From: an uncultured Oscillospiraceae bacterium
Lineage (GTDB): Bacteria > Bacillota > Clostridia > Oscillospirales > Ruminococcaceae
Reading direction: 5' to 3'
Assembly (NCBI GenBank): GCA_910589145.1
Contig: CAJUSD010000014.1
Coordinates: forward strand, 18,172-82,171
Length of the DNA: 64,000 bases
Below, in pieces: positions 52,844 through 61,697 of the stretch; the stretch's first letter is position 1; each line of letters opens with the position of its first letter. The translations under genes were made by a program, and so were the position numbers. Under the pieces are notes generated by a model, which worked only from the letters and a program-made list of their open reading frames with translations, was not told the DNA's origin and searched no databases.

Positions 52844-53407
52844 ATGCCAAAATGTATACGATGCAATACAAACTGGCCTTGGACAAAAGTCAACGAATTA
52901 GGCTTATGTCGTTCCTGCGAAGCAGAATATTTGGCGTATAATCTCCGCACTGCAAAAACCGAAATTCCCCAGGGAATTTCTCAAATGCGGGAAAGCGATA
53001 ATCTGGAACTTAGGTGGAAAGGAGGAAACCAAGCGTATGAAAAACTTCTGCGCTTGGAGGCTTTCTCCCAAAACAAAATTGACTTTTATGCTGTAATGTT
53101 TCCCGGCAGAAGCTTAAACCAAGTTCTAAAAGATGTTGAGAAGGATTTGGACATTTTAATTGAGGCTGCAAATCAAGTTGAAACGATTGTATTTGAAGTT
53201 GTCGTTGATGATTTAACTGTCCCACGTGCCGAAATTGATAAAGCAGTAATGGAAGCCATCCTAGGCGGGCGGATTCGGGAAATCCCAAAGCCAGAAATTA
53301 ATGTCAAGGCTACTATGTATGATATGCTTCAAAGATTGGAATTTGAGAAAAAATTGTATAAACGAAAAATTGCAAGCCGGTATATTTATTGTTTGCATCC
53401 ATTTTAA
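52844..53407 (+). CDS. hypothetical protein with N-terminal zinc finger
   Basis: A 187-residue protein. The N-terminal CIRCNTNWPWTKVNELGLC with following SC suggests a four-Cys zinc finger. The rest is mostly helical, with acidic residues, and includes a VFEVVVDDLTVPRAEID segment; there are no membrane segments. ATG 52844 is chosen over TTG 52835 because GGAAGG lies 9 nt upstream. It has a good promoter-like TTGACA about 70 bp upstream (near 52779) with TATAAT 17 bp later. I do not recognise a family. Confidence 0.6.
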   Translation: MPKCIRCNTNWPWTKVNELGLCRSCEAEYLAYNLRTAKTEIPQGISQMRESDNLELRWKGGNQAYEKLLRLEAFSQNKIDFYAVMFPGRSLNQVLKDVEKDLDILIEAANQVETIVFEVVVDDLTVPRAEIDKAVMEAILGGRIREIPKPEINVKATMYDMLQRLEFEKKLYKRKIASRYIYCLHPF

Positions 53408-53449
53408 AGGATTTGTATAACACCAGATTTAAATATTATTATCAGAAAC

Positions 53450-53490
53450 AGCAGAGCTGTAGACAGTTGTTCTGTCTACAGCTCTGCTTA
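53450..53490. terminator. bidirectional terminator between the zinc-finger gene and metK
   Basis: A 16-bp perfect stem, AGCAGAGCTGTAGACA with TGTCTACAGCTCTGCT, serves both converging genes. Confidence 0.85.
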
Positions 53491-53509
53491 ATATATGCCC
53501 AATTATGTT

Positions 53510-54712
53510 TTAATCTCCCATTTTTTGGGTGGCAACTGCCAGTTTGAGTGCAGCAACCCTGTCAATCTTTTCCCATTGGACGTCTAAATCTTCCCGACCC
53601 ATATGGCCATAAGCAGCAAGCTGCCGGTAGATCGGGCGGCGCAGACCCAGTTCCCGAATAATAGCAGCAGGCCGCAGATCAAACACCTGTTCTACAGCTT
53701 TTTCAATTAAAATCTCGTCAATCATCCCTGTACCAAAGGTATTGACATTAATAGAAACAGGATGAGCAACTCCAATCGCATAGGCAAGCTGGATTTCACA
53801 GCGGGCAGCCAATCCAGCAGCAACTATGTTCTTTGCCACATAACGTGCAGCATAAGCGGCAGAACGGTCAACTTTTGTTGGGTCTTTGCCGGAAAAACAT
53901 CCTCCGCCATGCCTGCCAACTCCGCCGTATGTATCAACAATAATTTTCCTTCCGGTTAAACCGCTATCCCCTTGAGGCCCGCCGATAACAAAACGTCCTG
54001 TAGGATTGATAAAGAATCTAGTCTTATTATCCAGAAGCTCTGCAGGGACAATCACCCGAACAACTTCCCGAAGAATATCCTCCCGAAGCTGTTCCATAGA
54101 AACTTCCGGGTCATGCTGGCTGGAGACAACAATAGTATCTACCCGGACAGGCTTGTGATTTTCATCATATTCCACTGTTACCTGAGTTTTTCCATCAGGA
54201 CGCAGGTAAGGGAGTTTACCTTCTTTGCGAACTTTGGTCAACTGGAAAGCCAGCTTGTGGGCAAGGGAAATGGTCAATGGCATCAGTTCTGGTGTTTCGT
54301 CGCAGGCATAGCCAAACATCATGCCTTGATCTCCCGCCCCATTTTGTTCTTCTACTGCCTGTTCTCCACTCTTGCGTTCCAGGGAATTGTCAACCCCTAA
54401 TGCAATATCGGAGGACTGCTCATCCAGTGAAGTAATAATGGAACAAGTATCACAGTCAAAACCATATTTTGCCCGGTCATACCCAATGGAACGGATAACA
54501 TCCCGCGCAATATGGGGAATATCCACATAACATTTTGTGCTGATTTCCCCCATAACTAAAACCATGCCTGTTGTAGTGGCACATTCACACGCAACACGGG
54601 CGTTAGGATCTTGGCGGATGATTTCATCAAGTACTGCATCGGAAATCTGGTCGCAGATTTTATCGGGATGCCCTTCTGTTACAGATTCAGATGTAAAAAA
54701 ATAGTGTGCCAT
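53510..54712 (-). CDS. metK: S-adenosylmethionine synthetase MetK
   Basis: A 400-residue enzyme making SAM from methionine and ATP. The N-terminal FTSESVTEGHPDKICDQISD segment is interrupted only by normal positions; GAGDQGMMFGYA, the FVIGGPQGDSGLTGRKI stretch and the P-loop-like GGGCFSGKDPTKVDRS are present (Cys where GGGAFSGKD is usual). ATG 54712 follows AAGGAGG; the frame continues 21 codons upstream but those lie in the riboswitch expression platform. Expression is controlled by the SAM-I riboswitch just upstream. Confidence 0.97.
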   Translation of the reverse strand: MAHYFFTSESVTEGHPDKICDQISDAVLDEIIRQDPNARVACECATTTGMVLVMGEISTKCYVDIPHIARDVIRSIGYDRAKYGFDCDTCSIITSLDEQSSDIALGVDNSLERKSGEQAVEEQNGAGDQGMMFGYACDETPELMPLTISLAHKLAFQLTKVRKEGKLPYLRPDGKTQVTVEYDENHKPVRVDTIVVSSQHDPEVSMEQLREDILREVVRVIVPAELLDNKTRFFINPTGRFVIGGPQGDSGLTGRKIIVDTYGGVGRHGGGCFSGKDPTKVDRSAAYAARYVAKNIVAAGLAARCEIQLAYAIGVAHPVSINVNTFGTGMIDEILIEKAVEQVFDLRPAAIIRELGLRRPIYRQLAAYGHMGREDLDVQWEKIDRVAALKLAVATQKMGD

Positions 54713-54765
54713 AAATGATTCCTCCTTAAAATACCAATAACCATACCAGCGCGGACAGTGCGCAT

Positions 54766-54795
54766 GAAAAAACACCCGTCCGATACAGACGAGTG
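54766..54795 (-). terminator. riboswitch expression-platform terminator of metK
   Basis: On the minus strand CACTCGTCTG pairs with CGGACGGGTG (with G-U pairs) and is followed by TTTTTT, just downstream of the SAM-I aptamer. Confidence 0.88.
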
Positions 54796-54807
54796 CAAAT
54801 ATTCTTT

Positions 54808-54903
54808 CCCCATCTCTCGGATTTTAACCGCAGGATTTGGCACCTTGAAAATATCAGGTTGCCGGGCTTCATCGGGCCTGTCCCTCTGCCACTCTTGATA
54901 AGG
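54808..54903 (-). ncRNA. SAM-I (S-box) riboswitch
   Basis: The minus-strand leader holds the S-box landmarks in order: CTTATCAAGAG, GGCAGAGGGA, CCGATGAAGCCCGGCAACC, a P3 hairpin ending in AAGGTGCCAA, the ATCCTGC segment and CCGAGAGATG. P1 forms between CCTTATC (54897-54903) and GATGGGG (54808-54814). SAM binding stabilises the aptamer and lets the downstream terminator form, repressing metK. Confidence 0.95.
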
Positions 54904-54923
54904 TTATATTTAATTGTGAATTT

Positions 54924-54952
54924 ATTATACGACATAGACATTTTTTTGTCAA
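54924..54952 (-). promoter_or_regulatory. consensus promoter of metK
   Basis: Perfect TTGACA (54947-54952), 17 bp, perfect TATAAT (54924-54929) on the minus strand, 20 bp upstream of the riboswitch. Confidence 0.92.
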
Positions 54953-55017
54953 CAGAGTTTAAAGGGAACTTCAAAAAATTTATTTTTAAAAACGAAAGCT
55001 GTTTTCTTAATTTGCTT

Positions 55018-55176
55018 TTATTTAACCAAATTTAAAATAGCATATCCCACCAAGAAAACCCCCGACATAATACATGCAGCGGACAAAATAAAGTCCTTTC
55101 TTTTTTTACTGAATATAAGATATACTCCATAACTGGCAAGAGCAAGTCCAATGATTAGCTGAATTGATGATGGCAT
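55018..55176 (-). CDS. small two-helix membrane protein
   Basis: A 52-residue protein with two hydrophobic helices separated by a basic KKRKD turn. ATG 55176 follows AGGGGGAA; an upstream ATG at 55227 would add 17 residues without a site. It lies upstream of metK on the same strand, before the metK promoter. The function is unknown. Confidence 0.55.
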   Translation of the reverse strand: MPSSIQLIIGLALASYGVYLIFSKKRKDFILSAACIMSGVFLVGYAILNLVK

Positions 55177-55227
55177 AATGCTTTTCCCCCTTGAACAATC
55201 TATTTCAAAGGCCAACTCTATATCCAA

Positions 55228-55526
55228 AATTTTTCCGTAATCGGTCTTTTTTTATAAAATATCCTGTATAATGGCAGCCTTTTAATACATATTTATCTGT
55301 CATTGTCCAGTGTTCTTTTGATTTAGCGCCAACAAATTTACCAATGATTAATAGTCTTCAATTAATCATACAGTTGGAGTATACCACAAATAAAGGACTG
55401 ATTCAAGTATTGATGGCGGTGTTTTTGGATGATACAACAGGGCAAAGAGCATCTGAATCGGCCATTTACAGTATTTACATTTTATGCTATAATGGGGCCA
55501 ACAATGGAGAAAATGGAGTGAAAAAC
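55228..55526. other. 299-bp gap upstream of gltX
   Basis: The frame of gltX is open for 61 codons upstream of its start but has no homologous content there and no ribosome-binding site. TTGATT/TATAAT-like sequences occur, with TATAAT at 55488-55493, 33 bp before the start; a matching -35 is unclear. No separate gene is seen. Confidence 0.5.
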
Positions 55527-57179
55527 ATGGATAACCAGAAATTAGCGGAACTGTTATTTCCGAACATTACCTCTACCCCAGAGGATATAGAAGCCCGTTA
55601 TCCCCGCCGGGAGCTGTCAGAGGGAGCCAAAGTCACCCGTATTGCCCCCAGCCCTACTGGTTTTATGCACCTTGGAAACCTATATGGCGCGTTGGTAGAC
55701 GAACGCCTAGCCCATCAGTCAGGCGGTGTTTTCTATCTGCGCATCGAGGACACAGACAAAAAACGGGAAGTAGAGGGTGGAGTCAAAATGATTATAGACA
55801 CCTTCCACTCTTTCGGCCTATCCTTTGATGAGGGGGCAACTCTGGATGGGGAAACCGGCATATATGGCCCTTACCGCCAATCCCAGCGGGCGGAAATTTA
55901 TCAAACTTATGTAAAATCTTTGGTTCAGAGAGGGCTTGCCTATCCCTGCTTCTGCACTGAGGCAGAATTGGAGGCCGCCCACAAAGAACAAGAACAGAAA
56001 AAAGAAAATTTCGGTTATTATGGGCCCTATGCTGTATGGCGTGACCGCCCCATTGAGGATATTGAAGCAGAATTGAAAAAAGGTTCTCCTTATGTGGTAC
56101 GTTTTCGCTCTGAAGGAAACATTGAAAACAAAGTCCGCCATGAAGACCTGGTAAAAGGCAAAATGGAAGTAACAGAAAACGACCAGGATATTGTTCTGTT
56201 GAAATCTGACGGCATCCCTACCTATCATTTTGCCCATGTAGTAGACGATCATCTTATGGGTACAAGTATTGTTGTCCGTGGGGAGGAATGGCTGGCTACC
56301 CTGCCGGTACACCTTCAGCTATTCCGTGCCATGGGCTGGAAAGCGCCTAAATATGCCCACACTGCCCAGCTTATGAAGCTTGACCCAGAGACAGGGGGTA
56401 AACGAAAACTCAGCAAGCGGAAAGACCCAGAACTTGCATTGAGCTACTACTACAAAGAAGGTTATTCTGTTCCGGCTGTAATGGAATATCTGATGACTCT
56501 GCTTAACTCCAACTTTGAAGAATGGCGGCGGGCAAATCCAGACGCACCTATGAACGACTTTCCCTTTTCCACAAAAAAAATGAGTGCATCAGGGGCATTG
56601 TTTGATATTGACAAACTTAACGACGTATCCAAAAATGTGATTTCACATATGACGGCAGAAGCAGTATATGACGCTGTCACCAAATGGAGTGCAGACAACG
56701 ATCCGGAATTCCATGCTCTGTTTACCCGGAACCCAGAGATAACCAAAGGCTATCTGGCTATTGGGCGGGGCAGCAAAAAGCCCAGGAAAGACTTGGCTTT
56801 ATGGTCAGATACAAAGCCATATATGGACTTTATGTTTGACGAGCTTTTTATGCCGGATTACACTATGCCGGAGCGGGTTTCATCTGAGGATGCAAAAGCA
56901 ATTCTTGCTGCGTTCAAACCACAGTTTGACGAAAATGATTCCCCTGATTGCTTTTTTGAAAAAATAAAGGGTATTGCAGAACAGACTGGCTTTGCCAGCG
57001 ATACCAAAGCTTATAAAGAACATCCAGAACAATATAAAGGGCCTGTTGGAGATGTGTCTATGGTGATACGGATTGCTGTAGCGGGAAGGCAGAACGCCCC
57101 TGATTTGCAGTCAGTCATGAAATTGATGGGCCGTGAGAAGGTGCAGGCTCGATTGGAACGTTGTATGGCAGCGCTGTAA
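55527..57179 (+). CDS. gltX: glutamyl-tRNA synthetase
   Basis: A 550-residue class I aminoacyl-tRNA synthetase. The HIGH-type signature is PSPTGFMHLGNLYGAL near residue 37; the KMSKS equivalent is KLSKRKDPE near 292. The central RIEDTDKKREV is diagnostic for GluRS. Clostridial enzymes of this branch are longer than the usual 480 residues and have an unusual N-terminal extension. ATG 55527 follows a GGAG site. It may also charge tRNA-Gln when an amidotransferase is present; that is not visible here. Confidence 0.93.
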   Translation: MDNQKLAELLFPNITSTPEDIEARYPRRELSEGAKVTRIAPSPTGFMHLGNLYGALVDERLAHQSGGVFYLRIEDTDKKREVEGGVKMIIDTFHSFGLSFDEGATLDGETGIYGPYRQSQRAEIYQTYVKSLVQRGLAYPCFCTEAELEAAHKEQEQKKENFGYYGPYAVWRDRPIEDIEAELKKGSPYVVRFRSEGNIENKVRHEDLVKGKMEVTENDQDIVLLKSDGIPTYHFAHVVDDHLMGTSIVVRGEEWLATLPVHLQLFRAMGWKAPKYAHTAQLMKLDPETGGKRKLSKRKDPELALSYYYKEGYSVPAVMEYLMTLLNSNFEEWRRANPDAPMNDFPFSTKKMSASGALFDIDKLNDVSKNVISHMTAEAVYDAVTKWSADNDPEFHALFTRNPEITKGYLAIGRGSKKPRKDLALWSDTKPYMDFMFDELFMPDYTMPERVSSEDAKAILAAFKPQFDENDSPDCFFEKIKGIAEQTGFASDTKAYKEHPEQYKGPVGDVSMVIRIAVAGRQNAPDLQSVMKLMGREKVQARLERCMAAL

Positions 57180-57274
57180 GAAAGCGCTCAGCTGCGAATG
57201 AGAAACCTGAGCCGTGCAGTACCAGCAGCATTGGCTTTTCCTATTTATCAACTGCCAAAATATAAATATGTCTA

Positions 57275-57324
57275 AGAGTCTATTCGGGATCTCCCCGCGC
57301 ACGTTGAGATCCCGAATAGGCTCT
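57275..57324. repeat. long perfect palindrome between gltX and radA
   Basis: Arms of 19 nt (57275-57293 beginning AGAGTCTATTCGGG, and 57306-57324) pair with one G-T wobble around a 12-base loop. The sequence after the stem on either strand is A/T-rich but short, so it could be a terminator or a REP-like repeat. Confidence 0.65.
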
Positions 57325-57345
57325 AAAAGCGTGGAAGGGGACAAT

Positions 57346-58764
57346 ATGGCCATAAAGAGTAAACCAAAAACAATTTTTGTCTGTGGGCAGTGCGGCTATG
57401 AGTCTTCCAAATGGTATGGAAAATGTCCGCAATGCAGCAGTTGGAATACATTGGAGGAACAAATTCGTCAAACTTCCCCGCAAGCCTCTAAGGGATTAAG
57501 CGGCGGCCCTATTTTGGAGAGAGGGGCGCAGTCCCTTGGAGGGAATTTTGTGCAGCCGAAAAAACTTTCTGCTATTACTGCTGATGATAAAGAGCGATAC
57601 CATACTGGATTAAGTGAACTTGACCGTGTTTTGGGAGGGGGAATTGTGCGGGGTTCCCTTATCTTGATTGGCGGAGACCCTGGGATTGGCAAATCAACCC
57701 TTATGCTGCAAATCTGCCAGTATTTGGGGGAGTCTTATTCTATTCTGTATGTTTCCGGTGAGGAAAGTGAAAGGCAGATTAAACTCCGTGCCAATCGCCT
57801 GAAAGTAACTTCTGATAACTTGTCGTTGGTTTCTATTACAGATATTGACGCAGTAACAGCTTTGATTGAATCCACTGTCCCACAGATTGTTATAGTTGAT
57901 TCGATTCAGACTATGACCAGCAGCGCATTTACGTCTGGGGCGGGAAGTATTACACAGGTTCGGGAATGTACCCAAATGCTGATCCATACTGCAAAGACAG
58001 CCGATATACCAATTTTTTTAATTGGCCATGTCAATAAAGATGGAGCGATTGCGGGTCCTAAAGTTTTGGAACATATGGTAGATGCGGTGCTGTACTTTGA
58101 AGGGGATAAGCATTTATCTTTTCGGATTTTACGGGCTGTTAAGAACCGTTACGGCTCTACAAATGAAATCGGTGTTTTTGAGATGGGTGAGGAAGGTTTG
58201 GAGGAGGTGGACAATCCTTCTAAAATGCTCCTGGCAGAGCGCCCCGCTAATGTTTCCGGCACCTGTGTAGCTTGTATGATGGAAGGCACCAGGCCAATTT
58301 TGGCAGAAGTACAAGCTTTGGTTTGCAAGACCGGTTTTGGAAATCCCAGAAGAATGTCAACAGGTTTTGATTATAACCGTCTGAATTTAATTTTGGCAGT
58401 GCTGGAGAAACGGGGCGGATTGTTTTTCGGGAATATTGACGCTTATATGAACGTTGTGGGAGGATTGCAATTAGATGAACCTGCCGCTGATCTGCCAATC
58501 GCAGTCGCATTGATTTCTGCGTATATAAACCGTCCAGTGCCAGAGGATTTATTTGCCTTTGGAGAAATTGGACTTGCGGGGGAGTTCCGCGCTGTTACCC
58601 ATGGCAGAAGCAGGGTTTTAGAAGCTCAAAGGCTGGGCTTTGCCAAGTGCATTCTGCCCATGTCAGAAAAGAAAAAACTGGCCAAAGAAACAGATATCCG
58701 CTTACAGCTTTTGGGAGTTGCGAATTTAGGAGATTTACTCCGCTTGCTGCGGCCAAAAGAATAG
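57346..58764 (+). CDS. radA: DNA repair protein RadA
   Basis: A 472-residue RecA-like branch-migration helicase. The N-terminal zinc finger is CGQCGYESSKWYGKCPQC; Walker A is GGDPGIGKST near residue 107; the RadA-specific KNRFG motif is present as KNRYG near 266; the C-terminal third is the Lon-like domain with the LDEPAADLPIAVALISAY segment. It processes recombination intermediates with RecA. ATG 57346 follows GGAAGGGG; the open frame continues upstream through the palindrome and is not used. Confidence 0.95.
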   Translation: MAIKSKPKTIFVCGQCGYESSKWYGKCPQCSSWNTLEEQIRQTSPQASKGLSGGPILERGAQSLGGNFVQPKKLSAITADDKERYHTGLSELDRVLGGGIVRGSLILIGGDPGIGKSTLMLQICQYLGESYSILYVSGEESERQIKLRANRLKVTSDNLSLVSITDIDAVTALIESTVPQIVIVDSIQTMTSSAFTSGAGSITQVRECTQMLIHTAKTADIPIFLIGHVNKDGAIAGPKVLEHMVDAVLYFEGDKHLSFRILRAVKNRYGSTNEIGVFEMGEEGLEEVDNPSKMLLAERPANVSGTCVACMMEGTRPILAEVQALVCKTGFGNPRRMSTGFDYNRLNLILAVLEKRGGLFFGNIDAYMNVVGGLQLDEPAADLPIAVALISAYINRPVPEDLFAFGEIGLAGEFRAVTHGRSRVLEAQRLGFAKCILPMSEKKKLAKETDIRLQLLGVANLGDLLRLLRPKE

Positions 58765-58771
58765 AATATGT

Positions 58772-58799
58772 AGGGGCGGAGAAATCCGCCCCTATTTTC
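58772..58799 (+). terminator. terminator after radA
   Basis: AGGGGCGGA pairs with TCCGCCCCT across a GAAA loop, followed by ATTTTC. Confidence 0.85.
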
Positions 58800-58805
58800 T
58801 GAAAC

Positions 58806-59042
58806 TCATTCTGTACCCTGCATAAATTGCGCGCCGTCATGAGGCAGGTCAATAGGTGAGGCAGGATTGTGCTTGGGCGTAACCTGATGTTCTGGGGGCA
58901 CGTCCGGCCTGACGGAAGGCGTTTTGTTTTGGTAAAAACTGCATTGATTTAATTGTGAACAGGTTACAGCGGCGGCACGATCAAGGCCGCAGTAGCCGTC
59001 AGATTGATAGACACAGTCTTTTTGACAGTGAATTAAATTCAT
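58806..59042 (-). CDS. small Cys-rich protein (often misannotated as hydroxymyristoyl-ACP dehydratase)
   Basis: A 78-residue protein. The N-terminal half carries CQKDC, YCGLDRA, TCSQLNQCSFY, six Cys in 33 residues, suggesting a metal-binding knuckle; the C-terminal half is Pro/His-rich and probably disordered. Clostridial homologues are commonly named as a dehydratase without basis. AAAGGGAG precedes ATG 59042. Divergent from the GME-fold gene and convergent with radA. The function is unknown. Confidence 0.65.
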   Translation of the reverse strand: MNLIHCQKDCVYQSDGYCGLDRAAAVTCSQLNQCSFYQNKTPSVRPDVPPEHQVTPKHNPASPIDLPHDGAQFMQGTE

Positions 59043-59171
59043 GATTATGCTCTCCCTTTCTCCGGCACAGGATAGGCGGCAGGGCCGTCTGCCGGCTGTG
59101 GAATTAGTGTGTGGACGAAAGAGGAAAATATGCGTATTTGTCTCTAATTCTGGCGGAGTGGGAATAATTGT

Positions 59172-59942
59172 ATGATAGAAATGAATTTTTTAAAATATCC
59201 GAATCATCCCGAAAAAAAGGTAAAATTTTGTGCCGTTTCCCAAACAGCAGATTTTGCAGCCAGCTTTTTGATAGAACAGGGGATAGAAGTATTCCAGGTA
59301 ACAGAGCAGAAAAATTTGCCTGCTCCATGTGCGTCCCATCCAGATATGCGGCTTTGTTATTTAGGGGAAGGGCGTGTTTTGGCAGATTGCGAGGAACTTG
59401 CCCAAAGTCTGGAGGGATTTGGTCTGGCTGCGGCAGTTCCGGCGAGAAGATTACAAAGTATTTACCCGCAAGATGCAGTATTAAACGTATTGTTTTTAGG
59501 GGAGTGTCTTTTTTGCAGGACAGGTTCCCCACAAAAGCCGGGAGCTGCGGAAGAAATTATCCGGTTTGCAGAAGAAAAGAAAATTTCTGTCCATCCGGTC
59601 AGACAGGGATATACACGATGTTCAGCATGTGTAGTTTCTGAAAAGGCAATTATAACCGCTGATTTATCCATTGGTTTAGCAGCGGAAAAGGCAGGTATAG
59701 ATGTTCTGCGAATTCGGCCAGGGTATATCAGTCTGCCGGGTTATGAATATGGGTTTATAGGCGGATGTACCGGACTGTTGGGATCAAAGATTCTTGCGGT
59801 GTGCGGCTGTTTGGAATCCCATCCTGATGGGGAACGCATCTTGGATTTTGTAAGGGGACATGGTGTGCAAGTCCTCTCCATCCCGACCCCTGATGGGAGG
59901 CTATGGGATATTGGAGGGATTGTGCCTCTTGGGGAGGGATAA
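59172..59942 (+). CDS. GME-fold protein (DUF6873-like)
   Basis: A 256-residue protein resembling the guanidine-modifying-enzyme fold with its repeated alpha/beta propeller units. The segments GYTRCSACVVSEKAIITADLS and FIGGCTGLLGSKILAVCG are repeated-unit-like; a C-terminal PDGRLWDIGGIVPL segment is typical. The His/Cys catalytic arrangement of active guanidine-modifying enzymes is not clear, so activity cannot be assumed. The ribosome-binding site is GGAGTGGGA with ATG 59172; in-frame ATG 59181 is an alternative. The function is unknown. Confidence 0.65.
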   Translation: MIEMNFLKYPNHPEKKVKFCAVSQTADFAASFLIEQGIEVFQVTEQKNLPAPCASHPDMRLCYLGEGRVLADCEELAQSLEGFGLAAAVPARRLQSIYPQDAVLNVLFLGECLFCRTGSPQKPGAAEEIIRFAEEKKISVHPVRQGYTRCSACVVSEKAIITADLSIGLAAEKAGIDVLRIRPGYISLPGYEYGFIGGCTGLLGSKILAVCGCLESHPDGERILDFVRGHGVQVLSIPTPDGRLWDIGGIVPLGEG

Positions 59943-59988
59943 TTTATCCAAGCCTTTGGGCGTTTTTGGGGAAAAGGGAGCGTTTGGA

Positions 59989-60240
59989 ATGGATGAAAAA
60001 CAAAGAAAAGCGAAAAGGCTTGTAATTATTTTATTCCTTTCTTGTTTATGTGCTGCCCTGGTATGTTTTGATATTTTTGCTTGTATTGTAGTTTTTGAAC
60101 GGGGAAAAGTCCCTGTGAATGAACGGGTTGTCATGGTCTCTAAAATTATTGTTATGACAGGGATATTTTTTCTTGTGTTAGCATTTGGGCATCTGCTGCC
60201 AATTTTATTCTCTCACAAAAAACATAAAAAAGAGGAATAA
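59989..60240 (+). CDS. small two-helix membrane protein
   Basis: An 83-residue protein. A charged N-terminus (MDEKQRKAKR) precedes two transmembrane helices separated by a short ERGKVPVNERV loop, and the C-terminus is His/Lys-rich. ATG 59989 follows GGGAG. It is 46 bp after the GME-fold gene and 12 bp before the next gene, so it is probably in one operon. I do not recognise it. Confidence 0.6.
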   Translation: MDEKQRKAKRLVIILFLSCLCAALVCFDIFACIVVFERGKVPVNERVVMVSKIIVMTGIFFLVLAFGHLLPILFSHKKHKKEE

Positions 60241-60252
60241 GGAGGACTTAAC

Positions 60253-60810
60253 ATGTCTGAAATTTTTAATGAAGCCAATATGCAATGGGCTTTGGGGGAA
60301 TACATTCCCGACGGAGAAACACTACTGGCAGGCATACATGCAATATCAAAGGAAATAAACATAATGGGGGTTTTTGGAAAGTGCTCCCGCACGGAAAGCA
60401 AGCTGGTTCCAGACGAAAACGGAGGGATAGTTGCTGTAAACAAGAAAAAATACTCAACATATGATATTTATATTGGTATAACACATACTTCTTTGGTCAT
60501 TGCTGAGTGTGAAAAAGGTGGCTATTACTATCAATTTGATGATGAGCCGGATGTGAGCGGGATGGAGATACAAGAGGTTACATCGGATATATTTTTTGCC
60601 GACATCGGGATGTGTTTTCCATTGACGGATATTCAGAACTGCGAAATGAAAAAGGGATGGATGGGTTCTGTGAAATGCATTATTACAATGAAAAACGGAA
60701 GTTATTTCAAACTCCTGTTTCCAAAACTTGGCGGATTGGGCGGAGGTATGCCGCATCATACAGAGTACCGCGAGGCAATTATTGCACGGTTGGGCGGGCT
60801 CAATACGTAA
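60253..60810 (+). CDS. hypothetical soluble protein
   Basis: A 185-residue acidic protein with no signal or membrane segment. The pattern of alternating short strands (YSTYDIYIGITHTSLVIAEC, CIITMKNGSYFKLLFPK) suggests a beta-rich domain, possibly PH-like as in other small bacterial proteins. It has a perfect AAGGAGG site 9 nt upstream and follows the small membrane protein by 12 bp. A strong terminator ends the unit. The function is unknown. Confidence 0.6.
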   Translation: MSEIFNEANMQWALGEYIPDGETLLAGIHAISKEINIMGVFGKCSRTESKLVPDENGGIVAVNKKKYSTYDIYIGITHTSLVIAECEKGGYYYQFDDEPDVSGMEIQEVTSDIFFADIGMCFPLTDIQNCEMKKGWMGSVKCIITMKNGSYFKLLFPKLGGLGGGMPHHTEYREAIIARLGGLNT

Positions 60811-60834
60811 TTTGAATTTATCGTGGCAGCAGTA

Positions 60835-60882
60835 AAGGCGGTGTTATGACTCTTTCCAGAGTATAGCACCGCCTTGTTTTTT
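60835..60882 (+). terminator. terminator after the hypothetical gene
   Basis: AAGGCGGTG with TTATGACTCT pairs almost fully with AGAGTATAG and CACCGCCTT, followed by GTTTTTT. Confidence 0.85.
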
Positions 60883-60941
60883 GAATCTGACGATTGGTAT
60901 AACAAATTTTTAATAGCGATTTTCTCCTGCCAATGCTGGTA

Positions 60942-61697
60942 TCAGTTTGTCTTTTCGCCATCATAGGGATTGCTTTTTGATCCAAATATTTTTTTGTGAA
61001 TCCATAACCCAAACAGACCCAGCAGTCCGGCGGCAGCAAATAGAAGCAGCGAAGCCAGCCAATTTCCCTTTCGGATGTTGGCCCCCACAAAAACCGAAGT
61101 AATAATAGAAGGAATTCTTGCAAAGGTGGAGAGGACAAGGAACCGGGTGGGGTTGATATCCGTAAGCCCTGCCGCATAGGTCAGAATGTCCTTTGGCGTG
61201 CCGGGGATGAGAAACAAAATAAAGGTGAGCTGTTCCAGGCGGTTGGGACTTTTGAAAATGGGAAGGGATTTCAGCTTGTCCTCTGAGAAAAAGGAAGAGA
61301 CGAGAGGATATCCAAACCGTCTGACCAGATAAAAAACAGCGGCTTCACCAAGCCAAACCCCAGCCAGACAGCTTGCCAGCCCGCCCCAGCCGCCGTAAAG
61401 GATGCCGGCAAGGAGCTCCACCGGCTCGCCGGGAATAATGGCGATGACAATCTGTATGATCTGTAATGCCATAAAGATAAACCATCCCCGGATTCCCAGG
61501 GAACCAAGCCAGACCTGAAACTCCTGTCTTTGAACAGGGTCGGTAATGGCTCCCCGCCAGGGCCAGAGAAGCCATATCAACCCTCCGCATATTCCTAAAA
61601 CAGCGGCAATGGAGATTACAGCGATCCATTTGGAGGAAAGATGGCGGGAATTTCCCGCCGGTTGATTCGATTGGTCTTTATGAGGATTGGGAGACAA
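60942..61697 (-). CDS. TVP38/TMEM64 (DedA-superfamily) membrane protein
   Basis: A 251-residue polytopic protein of the SNARE-associated/VTT domain group. The family landmarks are IPGEPVELLAGILYGGWGG with the following LGEAAVFYLVRRFG, and the later FILFLIPGTPKDILTYAAGL re-entrant motif. Relatives flip phospholipids such as phosphatidylethanolamine or undecaprenyl phosphate; the exact lipid is unknown. TTG 61697 is the start, with AAAGGGG 9 nt upstream. It is divergent from guaA. Confidence 0.87.
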   Translation of the reverse strand: MSPNPHKDQSNQPAGNSRHLSSKWIAVISIAAVLGICGGLIWLLWPWRGAITDPVQRQEFQVWLGSLGIRGWFIFMALQIIQIVIAIIPGEPVELLAGILYGGWGGLASCLAGVWLGEAAVFYLVRRFGYPLVSSFFSEDKLKSLPIFKSPNRLEQLTFILFLIPGTPKDILTYAAGLTDINPTRFLVLSTFARIPSIITSVFVGANIRKGNWLASLLLFAAAGLLGLFGLWIHKKIFGSKSNPYDGEKTN

